From Paenibacillus ehimensis NBRC 15659 (GTDB lineage: Bacteria > Bacillota > Bacilli > Paenibacillales > NBRC-103111), in NCBI RefSeq assembly GCF_004000785.1, contig NZ_BILX01000072.1:1-33362 (forward strand): a stretch of 33,362 nt of DNA, read 5' to 3'. The notes beneath the pieces were generated by a model. It saw only the letters and a list, made by a program, of their open reading frames with translations, made no database searches and was not told where the DNA came from. The position numbers were made by a program, and so were the translations under genes. Below, in pieces: positions 23,645-31,733 of the stretch (position 1 is its first letter; every line of letters starts with the position of its first letter).

Positions 23645-25666
23645 ATGGTTGGGGAAATGCATACAAGAAAGCGCGTCCCGGGCGGGCTGCCAATTTTGGC
23701 GATCGCTGTCATGCTGGCGCTGCTGTTCGTCCCGTTCGGACCGGCGTTTGCCGAAGGCGATTCGAATCCGGGATTCGACGCGGTGTTCGTGATGGACGTC
23801 AGTTATTCGATGAACGCGACGGACCGGGACCGGATCGCTGCGGAAGTCATCAAAATGTTTATGGACATGAGCGAGGCGGCCCGCACCCAAGTCGGGTTTG
23901 TCGCCTACAACCATAAAATCGTCGAGGCCCAGCCGCTCGCCCCGCTGACTCAGGAGGAGCAGAAAAATCTGCTCAAAAAGAAAATCGCGGAGCTGCGTTT
24001 TTCCGGCTATACGGATCTCGGCCTCGGGCTGGGCAAGGGGGCGGAGCTTGTCGGGAGCGGTAAAGGCGGCGGACGTCCGTTTATGATTCTGCTGTCGGAT
24101 GGCGGCACGGACTTTGGACCTATTTTTACGGGAAGATCGGTCGAGGATTCGAACAAAGACGTGGAGCGCGTAATCGGGGAGGCGCAGGCGAAGGGCTACC
24201 CGATCTACACCGTCGGGCTGAATCACGACGGCTCGGTCAACGCGCCGCAGCTCGAAGCGATTGCCGCCAAAACGGGAGGCACGTCGTTCATCACGGAAAG
24301 CGCGGGCGATCTGCCGGAAATCTTCAACAACATTTTCGCCAAGCAAATCCGCTCCGTGCTCGTCCCCGTCGCGGCTGTTACAGCCACCGGGGAGCTGCAG
24401 GAAGTGACGGTCAATATTCCGAACGGCAGCATGAACGAAGCCAATATCGTGCTGCTGTCGGAGCATCCGATCGCCGAAACGCATCTGTATTACAATTCGA
24501 AAAATATCCGGTTCGTGAAATCGGACAAATACTCGCTGCTGAAAATTCCCCAACCGCAAAAGGGCGCCTTTCTGCTGAAATTCAAAGCAAGGCCCGGGGA
24601 TTTCGTGAAAATCAGCCTGCTCGGCAACTACGGCCTCAAGGCGGGGATGGAGCTTGCCCAGCCGGTCAAGGGCGTGCCGTCGGCCGTCTCCGCCTTCCTG
24701 CTTCACCAAGCGGACGGAACCAAGCTGGCCGACGCCGACGTGTACCAATCGATGAAGGCCGAGCTGATCGTGAAAGACCTGCAGACAAATAAAGAAGAAC
24801 GAACGCCGATGAAGCTGAACGGCAACGGCTTCGAAGCGCAGACCGTCTTCCCTCACTCCGGCAAATATCAAGCCCGCGTGTTTCTGAACGGAGCGGATTT
24901 TTACCGGGAAACGGCGGTCAGCGAGCTGGATATCGCGAACACGGCGCCCGAAGCGGTCGGCAGCGGAGCCATCGAGCTGACGAAGGAAGACGGAGACGCC
25001 AAAATAGATCTTAAGAACTATTTTCGCGATGCAAATCAGGACAAGCTGAACTATACGATCGCCTCTAACAGCAACGCCAAGCTGGCCGACTTTGCGGTGG
25101 ACGGCGATACGTTAACCGTCGCTTCCATGCACGCCGGCAAAGCGGTCCTGACGATGACGGTAACGGACCCGGAAGGAGCCTCCGTCACCTCGGACCTCGT
25201 CATCAACGTGCACTCCGTCGTGCAGCGCTATTTGGTCATCGCGAGCATCGTGCTCGCCGTGCTGCTGGCCGCTTGGGCCGTCTATTGGCTGCTTCGTCCG
25301 AAGCCCCGCTTTGCCGGAAGGCTGGAAGGCTACTTCCTCAATACGGCGAGCGGCAGCGACATTCCAGTCAAGTATTGGCCGCTCGCTTCGTTCGAAAAGC
25401 GGCAGATCAGTCTGCGCGAGCTGTTCGCCAGCCTCGACGTCAACGAGCCGTTGCCGGAGGCGGAGCGCATCATCGTCGAAGCCGGGAAGAACGGCACGAT
25501 CCTGCTCCGGCACAACACGCGCTGTACAATTGAAAAAGGCCGGACGCCGATCCCCCGCAACAAAAAGGAATCGATCGGCTACAACGAGAAAATCTACATT
25601 ACGTTCGAGGACCGTTTGACGGAAATCGAGCTGCGGTATAAAGAAGTAAAACCCAACGCCCTGTAA
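23645..25666 (+). CDS. VWA-domain membrane protein
   Basis: The ATG at 23645 (673 residues) has AAGGGTGA 6 nt upstream; the ATG at 23627 precedes that site. A signal peptide (cleavage after AFA near 36) leads to an extracytoplasmic VWA domain with an intact MIDAS: DVSYS (51-55), SGYTD and LLSDGGTD. Beta-sandwich segments follow, the last of cadherin-like type (IELTKEDGDAKIDLKNYF, TVTDPEGASV). A membrane helix (about 528-550) leaves a cytoplasmic tail of about 123 residues that is beta-rich and may be FHA-like. In Pseudomonas PpkA a kinase and a VWA region are fused; here they are separate neighbouring genes. It faces the apparatus run across the shared promoter region. Domain calls are secure; its part in the system is inferred. 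Confidence 0.85.
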   Translation: MVGEMHTRKRVPGGLPILAIAVMLALLFVPFGPAFAEGDSNPGFDAVFVMDVSYSMNATDRDRIAAEVIKMFMDMSEAARTQVGFVAYNHKIVEAQPLAPLTQEEQKNLLKKKIAELRFSGYTDLGLGLGKGAELVGSGKGGGRPFMILLSDGGTDFGPIFTGRSVEDSNKDVERVIGEAQAKGYPIYTVGLNHDGSVNAPQLEAIAAKTGGTSFITESAGDLPEIFNNIFAKQIRSVLVPVAAVTATGELQEVTVNIPNGSMNEANIVLLSEHPIAETHLYYNSKNIRFVKSDKYSLLKIPQPQKGAFLLKFKARPGDFVKISLLGNYGLKAGMELAQPVKGVPSAVSAFLLHQADGTKLADADVYQSMKAELIVKDLQTNKEERTPMKLNGNGFEAQTVFPHSGKYQARVFLNGADFYRETAVSELDIANTAPEAVGSGAIELTKEDGDAKIDLKNYFRDANQDKLNYTIASNSNAKLADFAVDGDTLTVASMHAGKAVLTMTVTDPEGASVTSDLVINVHSVVQRYLVIASIVLAVLLAAWAVYWLLRPKPRFAGRLEGYFLNTASGSDIPVKYWPLASFEKRQISLRELFASLDVNEPLPEAERIIVEAGKNGTILLRHNTRCTIEKGRTPIPRNKKESIGYNEKIYITFEDRLTEIELRYKEVKPNAL

Positions 25667-25681
25667 CGGGGGTTGGGTTTT
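25648..25681 (+). terminator. Rho-independent terminator of the VWA gene
   Basis: AAAACCCAAC (25648-25657) pairs perfectly with GTTGGGTTTT (25672-25681), with an inner CCC/GGG pairing and a T-run at the end. The stem overlaps the last codons and the stop at 25664-25666. Confidence 0.8.
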
Positions 25682-25710
25682 TGCCGTTAAATCGCGGGGA
25701 GGGCTGGATG

Positions 25711-25985
25711 ATTCGGGAGACGCGTCGAGTCGCTATTCTCTCTTCGCGGAGCATTCGGGCTAATGCACGCTCTCTCGGTGAGCGCTGAGGCGCTGCACGC
25801 AGCTGGTCAGCCCCCATGCGCCATCTGCCGGGCCGGTTAACCCTCGGGAATTTCGGGCAGAAGCTGTCTGCCAATCCTCGTGCCCACGATATTCGGGCGG
25901 AAGCCGCATGTCTTTCCTCGCGCTCCGCGACATTCGGGCGGAAGCTGCCGTTCTTTTCCCGGATCATTCGGCCAGAACTGCCGCT
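25711..25985. repeat. Degenerate ~41-bp repeats carrying ATTCGGG
   Basis: ATTCGGG or a one-base variant begins at 25711, 25753, 25851, 25891, 25932 and 25966, often extended to ATTCGGGCGGAAGC. Most spacings are near 41 bp. The 25667-26272 gap holds no gene I can support; short frames there lack ribosome binding sites. Confidence 0.5.
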
Positions 25986-26087
25986 ATGTTGCGGGGAGGA
26001 ATTTGCATGCCCTTTTGGCCGCTTCCAAAGCGTTAATCCCAAGCGCGCGTTTCGGCGCTGCGAGGCGGTCGGTTGAACCCCAAAAGT

Positions 26088-26276
26088 TTAGAGGAACCAC
26101 GATGCGCTATCCGACATTCTTGCGCTTTCTCTCGGAACATAGCGGAACTCGGAACACCCTATCCTTGTCGAAAAATATTGCACAATGCCTGCGAAGCAGC
26201 GATAAGGCACCTCGGTTCCTCTAAGCGGAGGCAGACCGGGCCAATGAACCAAATAGGATCCTCTCAGTTCCGCTAT
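26088..26276. repeat. Nested inverted repeats in the gap before the kinase stop
   Basis: TTAGAGGAACC (26088-26098) is inverted at 26214-26224, and ATAGCGGAACT (26139-26149) is inverted at 26266-26276, across the kinase stop. Further CGGAAC words lie between them. The block looks like a dispersed intergenic repeat and may fold into a long hairpin at the 3' end of the kinase mRNA. Confidence 0.5.
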
Positions 26277-27214
26277 TTTTCGGACACGGCCGAGGGCGGC
26301 TCCAAGCGGTTCCGCCGCTTCCCGGCTTTCAAGCGCACGTACTCCAGCCGCAATGCGGCCTTAAGCAGCGTCAGCGACGGGCATCTTCTGCGCGGCTCAA
26401 CGGCAAGCCCCCATCGGATCATGCCCGACAGCAGCAGGCCGACCTCCGGGTTCGCGGTTCTTGCGCTTTCCATGCGGTCCTCGATCAACCGCTCGGATAC
26501 GTCCGCCGGCACGCGCCCGGTGAAGCTGTAATATAAAATGGCGGCGGCGCTGAACAGATCGGCCTTTTTCCCTTGCCGGGCCTTCTCCGAATACAGCTCC
26601 AGCGGGGAGAAGCCGGCCGTTGTAAAAATCGGACGGACGTCCGGCTCGGCGAGCGAAACGGCCGAACCGAAATCCAGCAGTACCGGCTCGCCTTCTTCGG
26701 AAATCATCATATTCCCGGGCTTCAAATCCCGGTGAAGGATACCTTGCCGGTGAATGAAGTCCACCGTATCCAGAAGCGGCAGCAGCACATTCCGGATCAA
26801 ATACGCCGCCGAAGGCTTCTCCTCCCGGATCAAGTCCGCGAGCGGCTTGCCCGGACAATAACGGGTTACCAAATAGCTCGTCCCGTTTTCTTCGAAATGG
26901 TCGATATATTCGACGATATGTCGATGCCGGAGCCGGCTTAGAACCGAAGCTTCCCTCCGGAAGGCATCGTTCAGTCCGTCAAACTTCCGGCGGCTCGAAG
27001 GACGGCGGCATAAAACCGTCTTCCCGTCCATATCTCTTAAAGCCAGGCTTCCGGGATAAAACTCCTTGATCGCCAGCTTCCCTTCTCCCTCGGCCGGACT
27101 GCCGATGTAAACGATGGACAGCTCGCTGGAAGCGAGCCGTTCTTCGATCCGGTAGGCACCGCCTTTTAGCAGCGTATGCCGCTGAAGGCACACGTCATCG
27201 AGGTCTCGGGTCAT
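26273..27214 (-). CDS. Ser/Thr protein kinase (Hanks type, PpkA-like)
   Basis: The ATG at 27214 gives 313 residues and has AAGGAG 8 nt upstream; the frame upstream of it belongs to noncoding and antisense sequence. The kinase domain has Lys50 in LAIKEFYPG, a form common in PpkA-type and related bacterial kinases, Glu88 in FRREAS, the catalytic loop HRDLKPGNM (161-169) and DFG (181-183). The glycine-rich loop is unusual: LASSELSIVY lacks its usual glycines. There is no membrane helix or extracellular domain, unlike PrkC of Gram-positive bacteria. With the PP2C, two FHA proteins and the VWA protein nearby, it probably starts a threonine-phosphorylation switch for the injection apparatus. A weak promoter candidate (TTCCCA, 16 nt, TAAGAT) lies near 27283-27312. 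The kinase call is secure; the pathway is inferred. Confidence 0.88.
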   Translation of the reverse strand: MTRDLDDVCLQRHTLLKGGAYRIEERLASSELSIVYIGSPAEGEGKLAIKEFYPGSLALRDMDGKTVLCRRPSSRRKFDGLNDAFRREASVLSRLRHRHIVEYIDHFEENGTSYLVTRYCPGKPLADLIREEKPSAAYLIRNVLLPLLDTVDFIHRQGILHRDLKPGNMMISEEGEPVLLDFGSAVSLAEPDVRPIFTTAGFSPLELYSEKARQGKKADLFSAAAILYYSFTGRVPADVSERLIEDRMESARTANPEVGLLLSGMIRWGLAVEPRRRCPSLTLLKAALRLEYVRLKAGKRRNRLEPPSAVSEK

Positions 27215-27372
27215 CCAATCTGCTCCTTCGTTTCGAACATTCGCCTTGATTCGGTTGAGGCGCGGGCCCGCAAGCCCCTTCCCCATCTTATCACAAGAAC
27301 CGAAATTGGGAAGCATTGGATTTTCGCCGGTCGTACGGATGCGAAGGCTCCACAGAGGGCGGCACCGGCTGC

Positions 27373-29397
27373 TTACATCGCGAAGCCCCGGAACAAGGCC
27401 TTGATTGTCCCGGCAAGGTGATGACTGCCGCCCCTCGCCTCCACCTTCTCCACCATCAAAGCGACGAGCAGCTTCGGCTTGTCGGTATCGTAAGCGACGA
27501 ACCAGCCGTTCTCCTGCCCGGATTCGCCTTTCTTTTGCTTCAGCTCGGCCGTACCGGTCTTGCCTGCCAGCGTCAGCCCGTCGATCCTCGCTGCACGGCC
27601 GGTGCCCGCGGGATTCTGAATGACTTCCTTCATCTGCTCCGTCAGCATGCGGCTCACCTCGGGGCGGATCAGCCCGCTTTTCCACACTTCGCCGGTCGTC
27701 CGGCCGTCATATTCGAGCACCGGCTTGATCATATTGCCGCCGTTCACGAAGACCGTATACGCATCCGCCACATGCAGCGGCGACATGACGACCTCCCCTT
27801 GACCGTAGCCGGAGTCGGCCAACAAAATCTCCTTTTTGATGCCTGCGTTCGACAGCGACGAGACGTCGACCGCCAGCGGCAGCGGCAGCTTCTCGCCGAA
27901 TCCGAACTTGCCGGCGGCCTTCTCGAAGCGCTCCGCTCCCAGACCGAGCGCCACCTGGGCGAAATAGATGTTGTCCGAATACATCAGCGCCTTCGCCAGA
28001 TTCACTGCGCTCACCGCCGCGGATACCCTCGTCACGTAGTAGTTCCCCCACGACGTATCCTTTTTCCACTGCTTCCCGGTAATCGATTTCTCTTCATTCG
28101 GATCGAGTGCCCCCTGCTCCAAAGCGATGGCCGCCGTGATCGGCTTGAACGCCGACCCGGGTGCGTAAGCGCTGGCGTATCGGTTGAACAGCGGCTTGTC
28201 CGGATTCTCCGTCCACTGCTTCCACTGCTCGGCCGAAATGCCCGAGATCCAGAGGTTCGGATCGTAAGACGGGGTACTTACCAGCGCGAGCAGCTCGCCG
28301 GTCAGCGGCTGCATCGCCACCCCTGCTCCCGCATCGTTCTCCAGCTCCCGGTACATCGCCCGCTGTATGCCGGTATCGATCGTCAGCTTCACGTCTTCGC
28401 CGTCCACCGGATCACGCTTGAGGAGCGTCGCCTTGTCCCGGCCCTCCGCATCGGTAATGTAAATGCGCTGGCCGTCCCGGCCGCGCAGCCGGTCCTCCAG
28501 CGTCAGCTCCAGCCCGGTTTTACCGACCCAGTCGTCCGGCCGGTAGCCTTGATCCTTGCGCTTCTCCAGCTCCCGCTCGTTCAGCTTGCCGATGTAGCCC
28601 GTCAAATGAGCCGCCGCCGCGCCGAGCGGGTACGAGCGTACCCGCTTCGTCCGGTAAGCCGTCCCTTGAACCGTAAGCAGCTCGTTCTCCCGCGGATCGC
28701 CTTTGGGAATAAGCGCGATCGGGACAAAAAGCTCCGGCTTCACCCACGAAGCGCCGAGCTTCGCCCGGATGTCCTCCGGCTTCAAGCTTAGCAGTGTCGC
28801 CAGCTTGCTCACGGACTCGTCGGACGGCTCGGCCATTTTTTCGGGCACGAGGCCGACCTCCCATTGATCCTCGTTGATGGCCAGCCCATGGCCTTGGCGG
28901 TCGAGAATTTCTCCCCGCTTTGCCGGGAGCGTCTGCACGCGAACCTTGTCCGTGTCCTTGAGCTGCGGAAATAGAAACGACGAAGACCAGTCCACTCCCC
29001 AGGCGCGTTCTTCCTTGCGGAGCGTCGCCGTCTGGTTGAACTCGATCGGTCCGGCCGACGTCTTCATTTCCACATGCAGCTTATACCGAATTTGATCCGT
29101 CTTCGCATTCGGGTCTTTCTCCGTCGGCGCCGCCGTGATATTCAGCTCCGTTAATCCGATTCCTTCATAAATGTTTTGATGCCTGCTGACGAACGCCTCT
29201 TGCGTGACGGATTCTTTCACATGGTTCGTCAAGCTGGGATACATAGCTGCGTAATCTCTTTTCTGCCAAGCGGCGACGAACGTGTCCATCACCTCTTCCG
29301 GCGGCTTCATCTCCGGCTTGCAGGCCGCGAGCGCCAGCAGCAGCGCGACAAACAGGACGCCCCATCCGGCGCCCCTCACAACAGTTCGACGGGTCAA
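27373..29397 (-). CDS. Class B penicillin-binding protein with MecA-type N-terminal domain
   Basis: I choose the TTG at 29397 (674 residues) because GAGGGAG lies 8 nt upstream and a TACAAT -10 box at 29441-29436 would start transcription just before the alternative GTG at 29427. The N-terminus is a hydrophobic segment ending LLALAAC, a lipobox-like site. A MecA_N/NTF2-like domain follows (about 30-145), then the dimerisation region (about 155-325) and the transpeptidase domain. Its active-site motifs are SAFK (Ser415, Lys418), SDN (474-476) and KTGT (613-616). It cross-links peptidoglycan outside the cell, like B. subtilis PbpC/PBP3. The three motifs are intact, so the enzyme should be active. 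It is transcribed away from the glycerate kinase gene and is probably not part of the injection system. Confidence 0.9.
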   Translation of the reverse strand: MTRRTVVRGAGWGVLFVALLLALAACKPEMKPPEEVMDTFVAAWQKRDYAAMYPSLTNHVKESVTQEAFVSRHQNIYEGIGLTELNITAAPTEKDPNAKTDQIRYKLHVEMKTSAGPIEFNQTATLRKEERAWGVDWSSSFLFPQLKDTDKVRVQTLPAKRGEILDRQGHGLAINEDQWEVGLVPEKMAEPSDESVSKLATLLSLKPEDIRAKLGASWVKPELFVPIALIPKGDPRENELLTVQGTAYRTKRVRSYPLGAAAAHLTGYIGKLNERELEKRKDQGYRPDDWVGKTGLELTLEDRLRGRDGQRIYITDAEGRDKATLLKRDPVDGEDVKLTIDTGIQRAMYRELENDAGAGVAMQPLTGELLALVSTPSYDPNLWISGISAEQWKQWTENPDKPLFNRYASAYAPGSAFKPITAAIALEQGALDPNEEKSITGKQWKKDTSWGNYYVTRVSAAVSAVNLAKALMYSDNIYFAQVALGLGAERFEKAAGKFGFGEKLPLPLAVDVSSLSNAGIKKEILLADSGYGQGEVVMSPLHVADAYTVFVNGGNMIKPVLEYDGRTTGEVWKSGLIRPEVSRMLTEQMKEVIQNPAGTGRAARIDGLTLAGKTGTAELKQKKGESGQENGWFVAYDTDKPKLLVALMVEKVEARGGSHHLAGTIKALFRGFAM

Positions 29398-29435
29398 TCT
29401 CAGCACTCCCTCTCTCTCTCTATCCACTCGTTTCC

Positions 29436-29441
29436 ATTGTA
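29436..29441 (-). promoter_or_regulatory. Candidate -10 box of the penicillin-binding protein gene
   Basis: TACAAT is read on the minus strand. I see no good -35 at the right distance. It is useful mainly because it favours the TTG start at 29397 over the GTG at 29427. Confidence 0.4.
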
Positions 29442-29520
29442 ACCAAGCGCAGGCGGAAGGAGAACGGATAGCTTCCTGATATTTCCCTTACGAAACGCTG
29501 ACCGGAACCGGCTGGAAATG

Positions 29521-29551
29521 TTGGATGCGGCTTTTGGCGCGGTGGTATAAT
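29521..29551 (+). promoter_or_regulatory. Promoter of the glycerate kinase gene (extended -10)
   Basis: A perfect TATAAT (29546-29551) is preceded by TGG, an extended -10 element, and a weak -35 TTGGAT (29521-29526) lies 19 nt upstream. Transcription would start near 29558, with GGAGGA before the ATG at 29586. Confidence 0.7.
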
Positions 29552-29585
29552 CGTCTTATTCTATGGATTTACGGAGGAATCGCAC

Positions 29586-30722
29586 ATGAAAATCGTGATT
29601 GCGCCGGATTCGTTCAAAGGCTCGCTGTCCGCTCTGCAGCTGTGCGGAGCCGTGAGCTCCGGCATTCGGAGCGTCGTCCCGGACGCCGACATCGTCGAGC
29701 TTCCGGTCGCGGACGGCGGGGAAGGCACGGTGGACAGCCTGGTGCATGCTTGCGGCGGGACCCGGGTGGAAGTGCAGGTTCGCGGGCCGCTCGGAGAGCC
29801 GGTCACGGCCGTCTACGGCATCCTGAAGGACGGCACCGCCATCGTCGAGATGGCCCAGGCGTCCGGGCTGCCGCTCGTTCCCGAAGCGCGGCGCAACCCT
29901 CTTGCCGCCTCCTCCTACGGGACGGGCGAGCTGATTCGGGCCGCCTTGGACCGCGGATGCCGGCAGTTCTTCATCGGGCTCGGCGGCAGCGCGACGAACG
30001 ACGGCGGGGCGGGCATGCTGGAGGCGCTCGGCGTCCGGTGGTACGGAGCGGACGCCGTCCCGTTGCCTCCGGGAGGCGGAGCGCTCGCCGGGCTCGCCGG
30101 CTTCGACGCCTCCGGCATGGACCCGCGCCTCGCGGAATGCCGCTTCGTGGCGGCGACGGACGTCCGCAACCCGCTCTGCGGGCCGGAGGGCGCTTCCGCC
30201 GTCTTCGGCCCGCAGAAGGGCGCGACGCCGGACATGACGCAAGCGCTGGACCAGGCGCTGCGGCAGTGGGCCGACGTCGTTCGCCGGCAGACCGGCATCG
30301 ACGTGCTTACGCTGCCCGGCGGCGGCGCGGCCGGCGGCATGGGGGCCGGGCTGCATGCGTTCCTCGGGGCGGAGCTTCGTTCCGGCATCGACATCGTGCT
30401 GGAGAAGGCGAAGTTCGAAGCGCAGCTTCGGGACGCCGACTGGATTATCACCGGCGAAGGCCGGCTGGACGCACAGACGCTGTCCGGCAAAGCGATTGCG
30501 GGCATCTGCCGCAAGGCCCGGGACGCAGGGGTGCCCGTGGTCGCCCTATGCGGCAGTCTGGAGCTGCCTGCGGAGCAGCTGGACGAGCTCGGGCTGACGG
30601 CCGCTTTTTCCATCGTCCGTAAGCCTTGCGACTTGCAGGAAGCGGTCGAACGCGCCGCGGAGTGGGCAAGCGAGACGGTAGCCCAGATGATGCGCCTGCT
30701 GCGGGGCGCCGAGCGGAGATAG
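29586..30722 (+). CDS. glxK: Glycerate 2-kinase (type I, GlxK/GarK family)
   Basis: The 378-residue protein phosphorylates D-glycerate with ATP, feeding it into central carbon metabolism. It begins MKIVIAPDSFKGSLSA and has ADGGEGTVD, FIGLGGSATNDGGAGML, PGGGAAGGMGAGL and ITGEGRLDAQTL, the hallmark blocks of this family. The length is normal. GGAGGA lies 8 nt before the ATG, and an extended -10 promoter is upstream. The gene is very GC-rich compared with the payload region. No glyoxylate carboligase or tartronate reductase gene is visible next to it, so the source of glycerate in this organism is not shown here. The call is secure. Confidence 0.95.
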   Translation: MKIVIAPDSFKGSLSALQLCGAVSSGIRSVVPDADIVELPVADGGEGTVDSLVHACGGTRVEVQVRGPLGEPVTAVYGILKDGTAIVEMAQASGLPLVPEARRNPLAASSYGTGELIRAALDRGCRQFFIGLGGSATNDGGAGMLEALGVRWYGADAVPLPPGGGALAGLAGFDASGMDPRLAECRFVAATDVRNPLCGPEGASAVFGPQKGATPDMTQALDQALRQWADVVRRQTGIDVLTLPGGGAAGGMGAGLHAFLGAELRSGIDIVLEKAKFEAQLRDADWIITGEGRLDAQTLSGKAIAGICRKARDAGVPVVALCGSLELPAEQLDELGLTAAFSIVRKPCDLQEAVERAAEWASETVAQMMRLLRGAERR

Positions 30723-30764
30723 TCATTTTTTGGCATTTTTTAGGGAAATCCGCGAAATTTCGAT

Positions 30765-30792
30765 TGAAATTTTACGCCAACGTGATAGGATA
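30765..30792 (+). promoter_or_regulatory. Candidate promoter of pdxK
   Basis: TTGAAA (30765-30770) and TAGGAT (30787-30792) are 16 nt apart, 42 nt before the ATG at 30834. The spacing is slightly short but the boxes are good. Confidence 0.5.
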
Positions 30793-30833
30793 GGTCATAA
30801 ATGCAACTTCATTCATCCGGGGAGAGAAGTACA

Positions 30834-31643
30834 ATGAGCATAGCTAAAGCGTTAACCATTGCCGGCTCCGATACAAGCGGCGGCGCCGGAATTCAAGCCG
30901 ATTTGAAAACGTTCCAGGAACGCGACGTCTACGGGATGACGGTTCTGACGACAATCGTCACAATGGACCCGAACAACCAATGGCACCACGGCGTCCATCC
31001 GGTCGCTTTGCCTACCGTCGAAGCCCAGCTGCAGACCGTGCTTGACGGCATTGGCGTCGATGCGCTCAAGACGGGCATGCTCGGCTCCGTCGAGCTGATC
31101 GAGCTCATCACGCATACGCTCAAAGGCAAAGGGCTGCAGCGCATCGTTGTGGACCCGGTGATGGTCTGCAAAGGCAACGACGAGGCGCTCCATCCCGAAT
31201 CGACCGTCGCGCTGCGGGAGCTGCTTGTCCCGATCGCGGACGTCGTCACTCCGAACTTGTTCGAAGCCGCGCAGCTTGCGAACCGTCCACCGATTCAAAC
31301 GCTGGAGGACATGAAAGAAGCGGCGCAGATCATCCATGCGACAGGCGTCAAGTACGTCCTGATCAAAGGCGGCGCGAAGCTGAATCATCCGCAAGCGGTC
31401 GACCTGCTTTATGACGGAAAAGCTTTCGAGCTGTACGAATCGGACAAAATTTCCACCACCTATACGCATGGGGCCGGATGCACGTACTCCGCGGCGATTG
31501 CGGCCGAGCTGGCCAAAGGCGCCGACGTCAAAGAAGCAGTCGGCACCGCCAAAAGGTTCATTAGCGCGGCCATCCGGCACGGCTTTCCGCTGAACGGCTT
31601 TGTCGGCCCGACCCGCCATTCGGCGCTGCGCCAATTCGGGTAA
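30834..31643 (+). CDS. pdxK: Pyridoxine/HMP kinase (PdxK/ThiD family)
   Basis: The ATG at 30834 (269 residues) is preceded by GGGGAGAGAAG; the in-frame ATG at 30801 has no site. The protein shows the ribokinase-fold signatures of the ThiD/PdxK group: LTIAGSDTSGGAGIQADL at the N-terminus, KTGMLGS, VVDPVMVCKG, TPNLFEAAQL, and GAGCTYSAAIAAEL near the C-terminus with the catalytic GAGC loop. It phosphorylates pyridoxine/pyridoxal or hydroxymethylpyrimidine in the cytoplasm for cofactor salvage. The cysteine in GAGC and the gene standing alone, away from thi genes, fit the PdxK type seen in Bacillus, but substrate choice cannot be settled from sequence. The IS element is inserted 46 nt after the stop, so its terminator may have been displaced. 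Confidence 0.88.
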   Translation: MSIAKALTIAGSDTSGGAGIQADLKTFQERDVYGMTVLTTIVTMDPNNQWHHGVHPVALPTVEAQLQTVLDGIGVDALKTGMLGSVELIELITHTLKGKGLQRIVVDPVMVCKGNDEALHPESTVALRELLVPIADVVTPNLFEAAQLANRPPIQTLEDMKEAAQIIHATGVKYVLIKGGAKLNHPQAVDLLYDGKAFELYESDKISTTYTHGAGCTYSAAIAAELAKGADVKEAVGTAKRFISAAIRHGFPLNGFVGPTRHSALRQFG

Positions 31644-31688
31644 GCCGTATATCGTTTTTTCTTCATATCAAAGAGCCTGTCTCCGGTC

Positions 31689-31714
31689 TGAACTGCACCC
31701 CGTCAAGTAGACAG
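31689..31714 (+). repeat. IS left terminal inverted repeat
   Basis: This repeat matches the right end (33337-33362, inverted) at 19 of 26 positions. The block GTAGACAG is shared, as is CCCC further out. Confidence 0.75.
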
Positions 31715-31733
31715 TACAAAAAATAAAAATGTT

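Noticed and set aside
25711..25985. CRISPR array
   Set aside because: The repeats are degenerate, short and unevenly spaced, and no cas gene is present.
25816..26531. Small plus-strand frames in the gap
   Set aside because: They lack ribosome binding sites, overlap the repeats and have biased composition.
27215..27685. N-terminal extension of the kinase frame up to 27685
   Set aside because: The added residues have no protein-like character and overlap the 3' end of the penicillin-binding protein gene in another frame; AAGGAG before 27214 marks the real start.
27373..28791. Long plus-strand frame of 491 codons
   Set aside because: It is antisense to the penicillin-binding protein, whose active-site motifs are intact on the minus strand.
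27373..29397. Penicillin-binding protein as a self-protection part of the injector
   Set aside because: It has its own promoter region and is a normal class B enzyme next to housekeeping genes, so nothing ties it to the locus.
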